A DNA stretch of 64,000 nt from JAFNAG01 sp050011535 (GCA_050011535.1 JBEKIX010000002.1:32867-96866); one strand, 5' to 3'; positions 1-8,235 are shown, counted from the stretch's first letter. Translations and numbers: made by a program. Notes: generated from the sequence alone by a model not told the origin.

Positions 1-1
1 G

Positions 2-583
2 ACGTTCTATGCCGGACCATTTGCGGTGCCCGGCAACCACAGCGTGGGGGCGGTTGTAGGTTCCGACTTGCGGAATCGTGCGGCGCTGGCTGTCAGTCTC
101 TCGTTTCTGGGAATGCTGGTTTATATCGGGTTTCGATTCAAACCAATTTATGGAGTGGGCGCCATCGTTGCGCTCTTTCATGACATATTGATTACGTTGG
201 GGCTGTTCGCGCTGACCCAGAAGGAAATTTCCTTGACCGTCATCGCGGCGCTCTTGACGCTGACCGGTTATTCGGTCAACGACACCATCGTGGTTTTCGA
301 CCGCGTCCGAGAGAACCTCAGGACGATGCGCAAGGAATCGCTCACGCGTGTGCTCAACCTGAGTATCAATCAGACGCTCTCCCGGACTATCATGACTTCA
401 GGGATGACGTTTTTGTCCGTGTTTGCACTTCTCGTTTTCGGCGGGGAAGTGTTAAGCGGCTTCTCGTTTGCCCTGACCGTAGGGATTATCATAGGCACGT
501 ATTCGAGCATCGCCATCGCCTCGCCGATCGTCGAGTGGTGGTACCGGACGGCGGAGTTGAAGGCGAAGACCAGGGCGGCCTAA
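2..583 (+). CDS. secF: Protein translocase subunit SecF, 3' part (start lies before the window)
   Basis: C-terminal 193 residues of SecF, the inner-membrane partner of SecD that uses the proton gradient to help exported proteins leave the SecYEG channel. The frame is open from base 2, so the gene begins upstream. Visible are the hydrophobic segments of the SecD/SecF (RND-like) fold: a helix near LAVSLSFLGMLVYIGFRF, the ALFHDILITLGLF helix, and the conserved motif GYSVNDTIVVFDRVREN that is diagnostic of SecF. The remaining helices (GMTFLSVFALLVFGG and SGFSFALTVGIIIGTYSSI) follow, and the protein ends in a short basic tail. secD is expected just upstream, outside the window. Family assignment is secure; only the periplasmic N-terminal part is missing. 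Confidence 0.96.
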   Translation, partial: TFYAGPFAVPGNHSVGAVVGSDLRNRAALAVSLSFLGMLVYIGFRFKPIYGVGAIVALFHDILITLGLFALTQKEISLTVIAALLTLTGYSVNDTIVVFDRVRENLRTMRKESLTRVLNLSINQTLSRTIMTSGMTFLSVFALLVFGGEVLSGFSFALTVGIIIGTYSSIAIASPIVEWWYRTAELKAKTRAA

Positions 584-668
584 ACCGTGAAAAAGGCGCG
601 TAAGATCCGCGCATTTCGAGGAGCTCTCTGCAGGGTCTGAGATTGAGGCGCACGCGGGCAGAATCTTC

Positions 669-698
669 TTGACAGTTTTTACAGGCCGATATTAAGAT
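669..698 (+). promoter_or_regulatory. Candidate sigma-70 promoter for the tonB operon
   Basis: A perfect -35 TTGACA (669-674) is followed after 18 bases by TAAGAT (693-698). It lies in the 180-base gap after secF and about 70 bases before the preferred tonB start. Nothing else is apparent in this gap. Assignment rests on sequence only. Confidence 0.5.
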
Positions 699-765
699 CG
701 CGCTTCCGATCGGCACCGCGTATAAACCCCAATCTATGGCCCGAGGGCAGTATACGGGAGAAACA

Positions 766-1521
766 ATGTTTGAAACTTTAGATCAGACCACTGGCAAGGA
801 TCTAACGAGACGTCTACTGACGCTCGTGATTTCCCTTGTGGCGCACGTGATCGTAGTCATTGTGATTGTGATTTTGCCGTTGGTATTTTTCAACGTGCTT
901 CCGGAAGGCGAGCTGTTGACGTTTTTGATCGCGCCGCCGCCGCCGCCACCGCCACCACCACCTCCGCCGCCACCGCCCTCACAAAACAGGGTCGTTCAGG
1001 TTCAGAAGGTCCAGGTGGATCCGACGAAATTCGTGGCGCCGACCGAGATACCGAAGGAAATTCCGCCACCAGTAGATGAACCGCCGGTGGTTGGAGTCAG
1101 CGGTGTTATCGGCGGAGTGGCCGGAGGAATCGTAGGCGGAACTGTCGGGAGTGTCGGAGGGGTCGCCAGCGGGTTGCTGGGTGGAGCACCGCCGCCGCCA
1201 CCGCCGCCGCCACCGCGTCCCAAGAAAATCGATCCTGTGCGCGTGGGAGGGCAGGTCCAGGAATCCAAGATTATCCGGAAAGTTCTACCGGTCTATCCCG
1301 AACTCGCAAAACGCGCACGTGTGGAGGCGACCGTCATACTCGAAGTCAACGTGGATGAGGAGGGGAACGTCATCAACGTTCGTGTGCTCCGGAGTCATCC
1401 TCTGCTCGAGCAGGCCGCAATCGATGCCGTGAAACAATGGAAGTATTCACCTACCCTTTTGAATGGAGAGCCCGTCCCGGTTGTTGCTACTGTGACGGTG
1501 GAATTCAAACTTAGCAAATAA
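766..1521 (+). CDS. tonB: TonB-family energy transducer with proline-rich spacer
   Basis: A 251-residue TonB-like protein that should transmit proton-motive force from ExbB/ExbD to outer-membrane receptors. The start at 766 is chosen because GGGAG at 756-760 is a well-placed ribosome site; an in-frame ATG at 736 lacks one. An N-terminal cytoplasmic stub is followed by one transmembrane helix (about residues 20-40). Two poly-proline runs come next, separated by a Gly/Val-rich segment with a GGV/GGI pattern, then a C-terminal TonB domain (about 165-251) with YPELAKRARVEATVILEVNV and the AIDAVKQWKYSP motif. It heads an operon with exbB, two exbD copies and a TPR lipoprotein. No TonB-dependent receptor is present in the window, so the cargo is unknown. 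Confidence 0.93.
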   Translation: MFETLDQTTGKDLTRRLLTLVISLVAHVIVVIVIVILPLVFFNVLPEGELLTFLIAPPPPPPPPPPPPPPPSQNRVVQVQKVQVDPTKFVAPTEIPKEIPPPVDEPPVVGVSGVIGGVAGGIVGGTVGSVGGVASGLLGGAPPPPPPPPPRPKKIDPVRVGGQVQESKIIRKVLPVYPELAKRARVEATVILEVNVDEEGNVINVRVLRSHPLLEQAAIDAVKQWKYSPTLLNGEPVPVVATVTVEFKLSK

Positions 1522-1546
1522 CCCACTTGGAGGTTAGAGGAAATCG

Positions 1547-2224
1547 ATGGGAATTAACATAGTCGAACTGTGGAGTTCCATGGGCGTGGTTGCCAAATTC
1601 GTGGTAGGCATCCTTGCTATCATGTCGGCCTATTCGATCAGCATCATGATCGAGAGATGGCTTACGTATCGTCAGGCGCGCAATCAGTCGCGCGTTTTCA
1701 CCCCTGCGGTTGCCGAGTGCCTGAAGGAAGGCAAAATCGAGGAAGCGATCGCTCTTGGCGAGCAGAATAACAAGAGCCATCTCGCGAAGGTTCTGATCTC
1801 CGGGCTTCATGAGCTGCAGGCTCACGCCAAAAGCAAAGAGATTCCGGGCGAGACCATTGAATCTGCCAAGAGAGCCTTGGATCGCGCAACAGCCATCGGG
1901 ATTTCCGATCTGAAGCGAGGTTTGGGTGGTTTGGCGACGATTGGTTCCACCGCACCGTTCGTAGGATTGTTCGGAACGACGGTCGGTATCATCAACGCTT
2001 TCCAGGGGATGAAGACCGAGGAAACCGCTGGAATCGCAGCTGTGGCCGGCGGTATCGCGGAAGCGTTGGTGACGACGGCATTCGGTCTGTTCGTCGCGGT
2101 TCCTGCGGTGTGGGCTTATAACGCCTTCACGAACCGGATCGAGACCTTTACGATCGAGATGGACAACTCGTCTTCCGAATTGATCGATTACTTCCTTAAG
2201 AAGCGGGGTCAGATCGGTGGCTAA
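1547..2224 (+). CDS. exbB: ExbB/TolQ/MotA-type proton channel subunit
   Basis: A 225-residue MotA/TolQ/ExbB family protein, the pentameric inner-membrane channel scaffold that couples proton flow to TonB. Three membrane segments are visible: an N-terminal helix (VAKFVVGILAIMSAYSISI) and two C-terminal helices around GLGGLATIGSTAPFVGLFGT and GIAEALVTTAFGLFVAVPAV. The threonine-rich, family-typical motif GSTAPFVGLFGTTVGII is intact. A purine-rich ribosome site (ggaggttagagg) precedes the ATG. The 3' end overlaps the next gene by 8 bases, indicating translational coupling with ExbD. TolQ cannot be excluded by sequence alone, but the tonB neighbour favours ExbB. Confidence 0.94.
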   Translation: MGINIVELWSSMGVVAKFVVGILAIMSAYSISIMIERWLTYRQARNQSRVFTPAVAECLKEGKIEEAIALGEQNNKSHLAKVLISGLHELQAHAKSKEIPGETIESAKRALDRATAIGISDLKRGLGGLATIGSTAPFVGLFGTTVGIINAFQGMKTEETAGIAAVAGGIAEALVTTAFGLFVAVPAVWAYNAFTNRIETFTIEMDNSSSELIDYFLKKRGQIGG

Positions 2225-2633
2225 ACATATATCTACGGGCAAGGTAACCAGCGACATCAATGTCACGCCAATGGCTGACATTATGCTGGTGTTGTTGATC
2301 ATCTTCATGATCACCACGCCGTTGCTCCAGCAGGGAATCAGCGTGAATCTTCCCAAAGCCAAGTTCCCGCTGGAGGCGCCAGATGCGGACTCGAAAGAGG
2401 CTGTTGTGGTGGCCTTAGACCGGCAGGGGCGCGTGTATCTGGGAAAGAACCAGACAACGGAATCTGCCCTGCTGGATGCTCTGACCAAGCGCTTTGGCGG
2501 CGGCGAGATCAATAAGGTCATGTACTTGAAGGCCGACACGGCCGTACTCTATGGGCGCGTCGTTGAGGTCGTAAACGAGTGCCGCAAAACCGGTGTCGAA
2601 CGAATCGGCCTAATGACGGAAAAAGAAAAATAG
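2217..2633 (+). CDS. exbD: ExbD/TolR biopolymer transport protein, first copy
   Basis: A 138-residue ExbD/TolR protein with GTG start at 2217 inside the end of exbB. It has a short cytoplasmic N-terminus ending in the family motif DINVTPMADIMLVLLIIFMI; the Asp within the single membrane helix (ADIMLVLL) is the expected proton-carrying residue. The periplasmic domain (about residues 45-138) ends in the typical VVEVVNECRKTGVERIGL segment. It works with ExbB as the stator that energises TonB. The start codon is GTG and the overlap with exbB is the only evidence for it, since the first ATG lies well inside the conserved motif. Confidence 0.94.
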   Translation: MAKHISTGKVTSDINVTPMADIMLVLLIIFMITTPLLQQGISVNLPKAKFPLEAPDADSKEAVVVALDRQGRVYLGKNQTTESALLDALTKRFGGGEINKVMYLKADTAVLYGRVVEVVNECRKTGVERIGLMTEKEK

Positions 2634-2853
2634 CAGCTGCGCCGGCGGCTCCTGGAGTAAGCCTCTCGTGGGAATCGCGCGGTGGTGCTTTCGTCACCAC
2701 GGCGCAGCAGTTTTTCTTGGGCCGGCTGGCTCTTCGCAATCGGCACGCCGAATGCTTGCTGCTTGTGCTGGCCCTATCGGCTGTGTCGTATCCACCAGTG
2801 GGTTATGTGCGGGACCGTAGTTTTAACGGCTGGCAGAAAGGAAGTGTTCTTCC

Positions 2854-3267
2854 ATGTCAATGGCGGTTGGTATCAACAAAGGCCCGAAGTCGGATATTAA
2901 TATCACTCCCTACATCGATATCCTGCTCGTGCTTCTCATTATCTTTATGGTCATTACCCCGGTTCGGCAGCAGGACCTTGAGGTCAAGGTGCCACAACCT
3001 GCTCAAGATGAGGGCAACAAGACGCCTCCACCTGCGGACGTGATCGTGGTATCGATGTCGGAAACTGCTCAGCTGGCTATTAATCAGGAGCCTACCTCCA
3101 TCATAGAATTGGGATCAAAGCTCCGCGATATTTATAGCGCCCGGGCAAACAAGAACATGTTTATCAGCGCGAGCGCCAAGCTGCCTTACGGAGATGTCGT
3201 CAAGATCATCGACATCGCGAAAGGCGCGGGCGTGCTTGATGTGGGGCTTCTCACCGAACTGCGATAG
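2854..3267 (+). CDS. exbD: ExbD/TolR biopolymer transport protein, second copy
   Basis: A 137-residue second ExbD paralogue. It carries the same architecture: motif DINITPYIDILLVLLIIFMV with the membrane Asp, then a periplasmic domain ending in VVKIIDIAKGAGVLDVGLL. It is separated from the first copy by 220 bases in which no gene is evident. The ATG at 2854 has AAGGAAG nine bases upstream. Two ExbD copies in one operon are a known arrangement, inferred here to give hetero- or alternative stators. The two proteins are clearly diverged from each other, so this is not a recent duplication. Confidence 0.93.
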   Translation: MSMAVGINKGPKSDINITPYIDILLVLLIIFMVITPVRQQDLEVKVPQPAQDEGNKTPPPADVIVVSMSETAQLAINQEPTSIIELGSKLRDIYSARANKNMFISASAKLPYGDVVKIIDIAKGAGVLDVGLLTELR

Positions 3268-3318
3268 GCGAGCAATCGGTCCGCTTCGCGCTATTACTGA
3301 AATTGTCTGGAGGCCATA

Positions 3319-4101
3319 ATGAGGGTCAACAAGAAGTGGCTTGTTATTTTTGCACTTGCGGCGATGATACCCCTTTCGGGCTGCGGCTTCGTCACGAAAC
3401 TCCGCGCTCGCGATAAGCTCAACAAGGGCGTCAAGGCGTTCGCGGAGCAGAAGTACGAGGAGGCCGCTAAACTGTTCGAAGATTCCATTGCGCTCGACCC
3501 CGAGTTTAATGTCGCCAAGATGTATTTGGCCACTTCGTATACATCGCAATTCGTGCCGGGCTCTCCGGATCCAAAGAGCACGGAGATGGCCAATAAAGCC
3601 ATCAAGACTTTTGAGAGCATCCTGGAGACTGAGCCCAGAAGTATTAATGCGATGCTGAGCATCGCCAGCCTTTACTATCAGCTCGACAATTCCGCGGAAT
3701 CGAAGAAGTGGTGTGGAAAAATTCAAGCAATCGATCCGACCAACGCAGAATCGCTCTATCGAGTCGCCGTGATCGACTACAACGACTCCTACAAGAAGAC
3801 CGGCATTCAAGGAGAAAACGTAGAATTCCTCACGACGGAAGATAAGCAGAAAACGCTCAGCGATATCCAGGAGGGGTTGGATTGCATCGAAAAGGCCCTG
3901 AAAATCAGGCCTGACTATTTTGACGCCATGGATTACGAGAATCTCCTCTGGCGAGAAAAAGCCAAGTTTGAAAAGGATGCCAAGGCCAGAGCCGAGTTGA
4001 TTCGTAATGCGGATCTCATCTCGCAGAAGGCGCTGACAATGCACCTCAGGGCGGCGGAGGAAGAGGCCAAGAAACCCAAGAAACTTGCTCCTGGAAAATA
4101 G
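3319..4101 (+). CDS. TPR-repeat lipoprotein of the TonB operon
   Basis: A 260-residue lipoprotein. The signal peptide (MRVNKKWLVIFALAAMIPL) ends in a lipobox LSGC, so the mature protein begins at Cys22 and should be lipid-anchored. The rest is helical with tetratricopeptide-like repeats: KGVKAFAEQKYEEAAKLFED at about 38-57, a second at about 115-140 (INAMLSIASLYYQLDNSAES), and a third near 190-215. GGAGG precedes the ATG. The gene lies 51 bases after the second exbD and is most likely the last gene of the operon. TPR lipoproteins of this type act as periplasmic scaffolds; a specific partner cannot be named. The C-terminus is Lys-rich. Confidence 0.8.
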   Translation: MRVNKKWLVIFALAAMIPLSGCGFVTKLRARDKLNKGVKAFAEQKYEEAAKLFEDSIALDPEFNVAKMYLATSYTSQFVPGSPDPKSTEMANKAIKTFESILETEPRSINAMLSIASLYYQLDNSAESKKWCGKIQAIDPTNAESLYRVAVIDYNDSYKKTGIQGENVEFLTTEDKQKTLSDIQEGLDCIEKALKIRPDYFDAMDYENLLWREKAKFEKDAKARAELIRNADLISQKALTMHLRAAEEEAKKPKKLAPGK

Positions 4102-4160
4102 CCCTTCGCCGTATCAACTTTGCTTGCCTTGGAAGCCGCTGTGCTTCCGATGATTCCTGC

Positions 4161-4204
4161 TGGGGTACGCCATGAAAGCCCGTGTGGAGGGCAGGCGTAC
4201 CCCA
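4161..4204. terminator. 11-bp perfect hairpin between the TonB operon and relA
   Basis: TGGGGTACGCC (4161-4171) pairs perfectly with GGCGTACCCCA (4194-4204) around a 22-base loop that itself holds a GCCC/GGGC pair. There is no T-tract, so intrinsic termination is only possible, not shown. It sits between the last gene of the TonB operon and the relA promoter. Confidence 0.4.
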
Positions 4205-4227
4205 TTCCCTGCCTGCTCCTTTTCCTC

Positions 4228-4233
4228 TATAAT
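4228..4233 (+). promoter_or_regulatory. Candidate -10 element for relA/spoT
   Basis: A perfect TATAAT at 4228-4233; the -35 region at the right distance (TTCCCT) is poor. The predicted transcription start (about 4240) would give a leader of roughly 14 bases with no recognisable ribosome site. Confidence 0.35.
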
Positions 4234-4253
4234 AAGTCGTTAGAACGATCTGT

Positions 4254-6434
4254 ATGACTATGATCCGCTTCGAGGACCTTGCTGAGAAGGTGCTGCGCTA
4301 TCACCCCGAGGCTCTGGAGTTGGTTCAGCGCGGCTATGTCGTATCCGCAAAGTTCCACAAAGGGCAATTGCGGATGAATGGCGAGCCTTATCTGACGCAT
4401 CCCCTTGAAGTCGCGAACATTCTTGCCGAACTCAAGATGGACGCGGTGACCGTCACTTCCGGTTTGCTTCACGACGTTCTGGAAGACACCCTCATATCTC
4501 CTGAAGAATTGCGCCGCCAGTTTGGAGACGAGGTTTACCAGATTGTCGACGGGGTCACCAAAATATCGCAGGTCTACTTCAGCTCCCGGCACGAGAAACA
4601 GGCCGAAAACTTCCGGAAAATGCTGCTTGCCATGGTGGGGGACATCCGCGTGCTGTTTGTAAAGCTGGCCGACCGTCTCCACAATATGCGCACCCTGCAG
4701 TATCTACCCCCGGAGCGGCGCGAACGCATATCGCGGGAGACGCTGGACATCTATGTGCCGCTGGCACACCGCCTGGGCATGGGTCTCATTCGAGGAGAAC
4801 TGGAAGACCTGGCATTCAGCTTCCTCGATCCGGTCGCGTATCAGAACACCGTGTCTCTGATCGAAGCGCGTCGTGCGGTCAGTCAGGATTTCATGCATGA
4901 AACCAAGAAAGCCATCGCCAGCGAACTGGCGGAGTACAACATTCCGGCACGCCTGGAGAGCCGCATCAAGAGGATTTATGGGGTCTACAATAAGATGCGC
5001 GTCCAGAAAATCAGCATTGATGAGGTCTTCGACTTCATTGCGATTCGCGTCATCACCGACACGGTCAAGAACTGCTATACGATACTGGGAATCCTGCACA
5101 ATCTGTGGAAACCTGTTCCCGGACGGATCAAGGACTATATTGCCATCCCCCGTCCCAACCTCTATCAGTCCCTGCACACTTCGGTGGTTGGGAAGAACGG
5201 GCAGCCGTTCGAAATCCAGATCCGTACCCAGGAGATGCATAGAATCGCGGAGTTCGGCATCGCGGCCCACTGGAAATATAAGGAAGGGAAACTGGGTGTC
5301 GTGGAGGGCGAAGACCAAATCCAATGGCTCAGGCAGCTGATTGATTCCCAAAACGAGATCAGTGATCCTCGCGAGTTTCTCAGCAGCCTCAAGGTCGATC
5401 TTTACCCGGATGAGGTCTATTGCTTTACGCCCATGGGTGAGGTTATCACCCTGCCACGCGGCGCTACTCCGGTCGACTTCGCCTACGCCATTCACACCCA
5501 GGTGGGGCATCACTGCGTCGGGGCAAAGGTCAATAGCCGGATCATGCCGCTTCGACACAAACTGAAGAACGGCGAAATCGTCGAGATTCTGACCTCCAAA
5601 GACGCAGGACCGAACAGGGACTGGCTGGCCTTCGTCAAGACAGCGCGCGCCCGTAATCGAATCCGGCACTGGGTCAATCAGCAGGAGAGGGAGGATGCCG
5701 CGGAGCTTGGAAAGAAATTGCTCGAAAAGCAGGCCCGCAGGTTCAAAACCAGTTGGAAAAAGATCCTGGGCATGCCCGAGCTTTCTCGAGTGTTGGCCGA
5801 TCACGGAATTCAGAAGGCGGAGGATCTGTATCCCGCGGTTGGTTTTGGCAAGATTGCGCCGCGTCATATTCTGGCATCACTTTTTCCTGATCTTGCGCCT
5901 CCCGAGGAAACCCAGGAAAAGAAGTCTGCCATTGCCACCGTCGTCAAGAAGGTACTCGGCAGAGGCGAGGCTCCGATCACCGTTAAAGGACAGGACGGCC
6001 TGCTCGTGTACCGTGCGAAGTGCTGCAACCCGATCCGTGGGGATGAAATTGTCGGCTACATCACGCGGGGGAAGGGTATCTCCGTACACACCACGAACTG
6101 TCCCAATCTTGTCAACTTCCTCGGGTCGGACCGCATGACGGATGTGGAATGGGTCGATGTTCAGGGCGACGAGATTTTCACGGTCCGGCTCGCCATATCG
6201 ATCGAGGACCGCCAGGGCATCCTTGCCGAGATCACGTCGGCAATCTCGAATCTCAAGACCAACATACGGGAGTCACGCTCAACCACGGGGGAAGGCGGCC
6301 TTGGGACGGTAGATTTGACGGTGGAAATCAATGACATCAAACATCTGCAGAAAATCATCAAGGTGCTAAAGGGCATTCGTGGTATTGACGATGTGGCGCG
6401 CGTGGCTAAGATTCCTGAAGAGGCTCACTACTGA
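4254..6434 (+). CDS. rsh: Bifunctional (p)ppGpp synthetase/hydrolase, RelA/SpoT homologue
   Basis: A 726-residue long RSH protein that makes and degrades the alarmone (p)ppGpp. Domain order is canonical. The HD hydrolase comes first (about 25-190; HPLEVANILAEL with the metal-binding H, and LLHDVLEDT with the HD pair, both intact). The synthetase follows (about 230-350; RPNLYQSLHTSV and EIQIRTQEMHRIAEFGIAAHW). Then come TGS (about 390-450; VYCFTPMGEVITLPRGATPVDFAYAIHTQVG), a zinc-finger/helical part with CCNP, and a C-terminal ACT domain (about 645-726; ISIEDRQGILAEITSAIS). Intact HD residues argue for a bifunctional SpoT/Rel enzyme rather than hydrolase-dead RelA. A second in-frame ATG lies at 4260. 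Confidence 0.96.
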   Translation: MTMIRFEDLAEKVLRYHPEALELVQRGYVVSAKFHKGQLRMNGEPYLTHPLEVANILAELKMDAVTVTSGLLHDVLEDTLISPEELRRQFGDEVYQIVDGVTKISQVYFSSRHEKQAENFRKMLLAMVGDIRVLFVKLADRLHNMRTLQYLPPERRERISRETLDIYVPLAHRLGMGLIRGELEDLAFSFLDPVAYQNTVSLIEARRAVSQDFMHETKKAIASELAEYNIPARLESRIKRIYGVYNKMRVQKISIDEVFDFIAIRVITDTVKNCYTILGILHNLWKPVPGRIKDYIAIPRPNLYQSLHTSVVGKNGQPFEIQIRTQEMHRIAEFGIAAHWKYKEGKLGVVEGEDQIQWLRQLIDSQNEISDPREFLSSLKVDLYPDEVYCFTPMGEVITLPRGATPVDFAYAIHTQVGHHCVGAKVNSRIMPLRHKLKNGEIVEILTSKDAGPNRDWLAFVKTARARNRIRHWVNQQEREDAAELGKKLLEKQARRFKTSWKKILGMPELSRVLADHGIQKAEDLYPAVGFGKIAPRHILASLFPDLAPPEETQEKKSAIATVVKKVLGRGEAPITVKGQDGLLVYRAKCCNPIRGDEIVGYITRGKGISVHTTNCPNLVNFLGSDRMTDVEWVDVQGDEIFTVRLAISIEDRQGILAEITSAISNLKTNIRESRSTTGEGGLGTVDLTVEINDIKHLQKIIKVLKGIRGIDDVARVAKIPEEAHY

Positions 6435-6477
6435 CCCGTCGCAGTTGGCGATAGAAACCGATTCAAAGGAGTGCTTC

Positions 6478-6855
6478 ATGCGAGAAATCATCAAGACTGC
6501 GCAGGCCCCGGATCCGATTGGACCTTACTCACAGGCAATTCGCGCTAGTGGTTTAATCTTCGTTTCGGGACAGATCCCGATTGATCCGGCGACCAGTTCA
6601 GTGTCAGGCGGGGACATAGCGGTGCAAACGCGACAGGTCATGAGGAACCTCTCCGCGATTCTGGCGGCGGGGGCAAGTGGAATGGACAAAATCGTGAAGA
6701 CCACCGTATTTCTGAGCAATCTGGACGATTTTCAGAAGTTCAACGAGGTGTACGCGGAATTCCTTGGAAGCTCGAAGCCGGCACGCGCAACGGTTGAGGT
6801 GTCCCGGCTCCCCAAAGGGGTCTTGATTCAGATCGATGCGATTGCTCTAGCCTGA
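6478..6855 (+). CDS. ridA: RidA-family enamine/imine deaminase
   Basis: A 125-residue YjgF/RidA protein, expected to hydrolyse reactive enamines such as 2-aminoacrylate released by PLP enzymes. The start at 6478 is set by AAAGGAG at 6466-6472. Family motifs visible: AQAPDPIGPYSQAI at the N-terminus, FVSGQIPIDP, and the C-terminal SRLPKGVLIQIDAIA, whose Arg matches the essential substrate-binding arginine. Position two of the IxIxAIA motif, commonly Glu in characterised RidA proteins, is Gln here, which could lower or change activity. The gene lies 43 bases after rsh and is followed by a strong terminator. Confidence 0.92.
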   Translation: MREIIKTAQAPDPIGPYSQAIRASGLIFVSGQIPIDPATSSVSGGDIAVQTRQVMRNLSAILAAGASGMDKIVKTTVFLSNLDDFQKFNEVYAEFLGSSKPARATVEVSRLPKGVLIQIDAIALA

Positions 6856-6862
6856 TCGCACG

Positions 6863-6939
6863 AAGGGGGCATTTCGCTTTTCCAACTCCCGGGCGGAAAG
6901 AACGGCCGCGAGACTGGAAAATCGGAATGCCCCCTTTTT
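6863..6939 (+). terminator. Intrinsic terminator after ridA
   Basis: AAGGGGGCATT (6863-6873) pairs perfectly with AATGCCCCCTT (6926-6936). The stem continues inward almost fully to about 21 bp and is followed by TTTTT (6935-6939). It separates the convergent ridA (+) and rpmB (-); the minus-strand side lacks a T-run, so it mainly serves the plus strand. Confidence 0.85.
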
Positions 6940-6972
6940 GCGAAGATTCCGCCGTGCAATGAAATGTGGGCG

Positions 6973-7161
6973 TTAAGCCTTCGTCACTTTTCCGGAGCGC
7001 AGGCAACGCGTGCAAACGCGAACTCGCTTAACCGCACCCTTTTCCACAATGCGAACGCTTTGGAGGTTGGGATAGAACTTTCGTGAACGAACGTTGTGCG
7101 CGTGCGAAACCGTGTGTCCGAACACGGGGCTTTTTGCGCAAGAATAACATTGCATCGGCAT
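6973..7161 (-). CDS. rpmB: 50S ribosomal protein L28, zinc-binding (C+) form
   Basis: A 62-residue L28 ribosomal protein. It has two CxxC pairs (CYSC near the N-terminus and CTRC near the C-terminus), the zinc-binding C+ variant. The L28 core GHTVSHAHNVRSRKFYPNLQ and the basic end are intact. ATG at 7161 (MPMQC) or 7155 (MQC) could be the start; GGAG lies about nine bases before the first. It is a single gene, convergent with ridA and 120 bases downstream (on the minus strand) of the enoyl reductase gene. C+ L28 is often paired with a zinc-free paralogue elsewhere in the genome; none is seen here. Confidence 0.95.
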   Translation of the reverse strand: MPMQCYSCAKSPVFGHTVSHAHNVRSRKFYPNLQSVRIVEKGAVKRVRVCTRCLRSGKVTKA

Positions 7162-7281
7162 AAACCGTCTCCACTCAGAGGCCGTAATGCTATCAGTCGG
7201 GGCGCGGCCAGTCAACAGACAATGCGGGGTGCTCGGGCTGCGCTGACGCAGGCCTTCTTCAGGCGCTGCCGAGAGCACAGC

Positions 7282-8094
7282 TTATCCCACTAAGTCCTCG
7301 CCGCCGTCGATTCCGAGAACATTCCCTGTCATCCAGTTCGAATCGCAGGAAACCAGCGCGACAATAGTCCGAGCGACATCGTCGGGCGTTGTCAGGCGCT
7401 TCCCGGGATTAAACGAGAGAGCTTGCGCAAACATACGGTCGCTCCCGGGGATCTTCCGTGCCGCCGGTGTGTCGGTCACGCCCGCACGCAATGCATTGGC
7501 GCTGATGCCGTAGGGTGCAAGTTCAACCGCCAACTGCCTGACGTGAGCCTCGAGAGCAGCCTTCGCGGCAGAGACGGCTCCATAGCCCGGCCAAACGCGG
7601 TGTCCGCCGGCGCTGGTCATGGCAAAGATCTTGGCACCTTCTCTCAGCATACCCGTCGTATACAGATCCTGGACCCAGTAGACCAGGCTGTGCGCCATCA
7701 CGTCGAGTGTCATATTCATATCGGCCGTGCGAATGGCTTTTTCGCTTTCGGAGGAAATGTAGGGTTTTAGAGTGCCGAATGCCAGGGAGTGAAGTAGAAC
7801 CTCGATGCAACCGCCGCGCGATGGTTCACCGATCTCCTCGCGGCAACGCTGAATGACCTCGGCACGCCTGATGGGATCCGCGGCATTCACGTTGAAAAAG
7901 ATGGCCTTTTGGTTCATGGCATGAATGTCGGAAAGGACCCGCTCGGCGGCTGCAAGCGTGGCACGCCTGTCCAGATGCACGCCGAAAACATGATAGCCGC
8001 TGCGAGCCAAGGCAAGGCTCGCGGCTGCGCCAAACCCGCTTGAAGCACCCAGGATGAGCGCCCATTTTTCTCGAGTCGAATTGTCAGCCGTCAT
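7282..8094 (-). CDS. fabL: Enoyl-ACP reductase, FabL-like short-chain dehydrogenase
   Basis: A 270-residue short-chain dehydrogenase/reductase. The start at 8094 follows a perfect AGGAGG. The Rossmann glycine motif is GASSGFGAA, and the active site is Ser (TSAGGH) with Tyr and Lys spaced as Y-x6-K (YGAVSAAK). This is the spacing of enoyl-ACP reductases rather than the Y-x3-K of ordinary SDRs. The following segment KAALEAHVRQLAVELAPYGI and the DTPAARKIPGSD stretch resemble the NADPH-dependent FabL of Bacillus. It probably reduces trans-2-enoyl-ACP in fatty acid elongation. Whether it is the only enoyl reductase of the cell cannot be judged here. A redox SDR of unknown substrate is the alternative. 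Confidence 0.82.
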   Translation of the reverse strand: MTADNSTREKWALILGASSGFGAAASLALARSGYHVFGVHLDRRATLAAAERVLSDIHAMNQKAIFFNVNAADPIRRAEVIQRCREEIGEPSRGGCIEVLLHSLAFGTLKPYISSESEKAIRTADMNMTLDVMAHSLVYWVQDLYTTGMLREGAKIFAMTSAGGHRVWPGYGAVSAAKAALEAHVRQLAVELAPYGISANALRAGVTDTPAARKIPGSDRMFAQALSFNPGKRLTTPDDVARTIVALVSCDSNWMTGNVLGIDGGEDLVG

Positions 8095-8211
8095 GATTCC
8101 TCCTTGAAAAGCACCCAAAATATTAGGGAGCGCGCAGCAGGATTGCAACCGGATTGCATCTCGAAGGTTGCGCGCGGTATCGACAGAGGTGTAAGATTTC
8201 TCGCTCACCGG

Positions 8212-8235
8212 AACCCATTGCGGGTTAGATATAGT
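8212..8235. promoter_or_regulatory. Inverted repeat overlapping a -10-like element upstream of the hbd-like gene
   Basis: AACCC-N5-GGGTT (8212-8226) lies just before TATAGT (8230-8235), in the 180-base gap between the divergent fabL-like and hbd-like genes. The layout fits an operator between -35 and -10, but the -35 is weak and no regulator is known for it. Confidence 0.3.

Noticed and set aside
1511..2539. 342-codon minus-strand frame across exbB and exbD
   Set aside because: Antisense to conserved ExbB/ExbD; no credible protein features.
2579..3043. 154-codon plus-strand frame spanning the gap between the two exbD genes
   Set aside because: It overlaps the ends of both exbD genes in another frame, and the gap part has no ribosome site or conserved feature.
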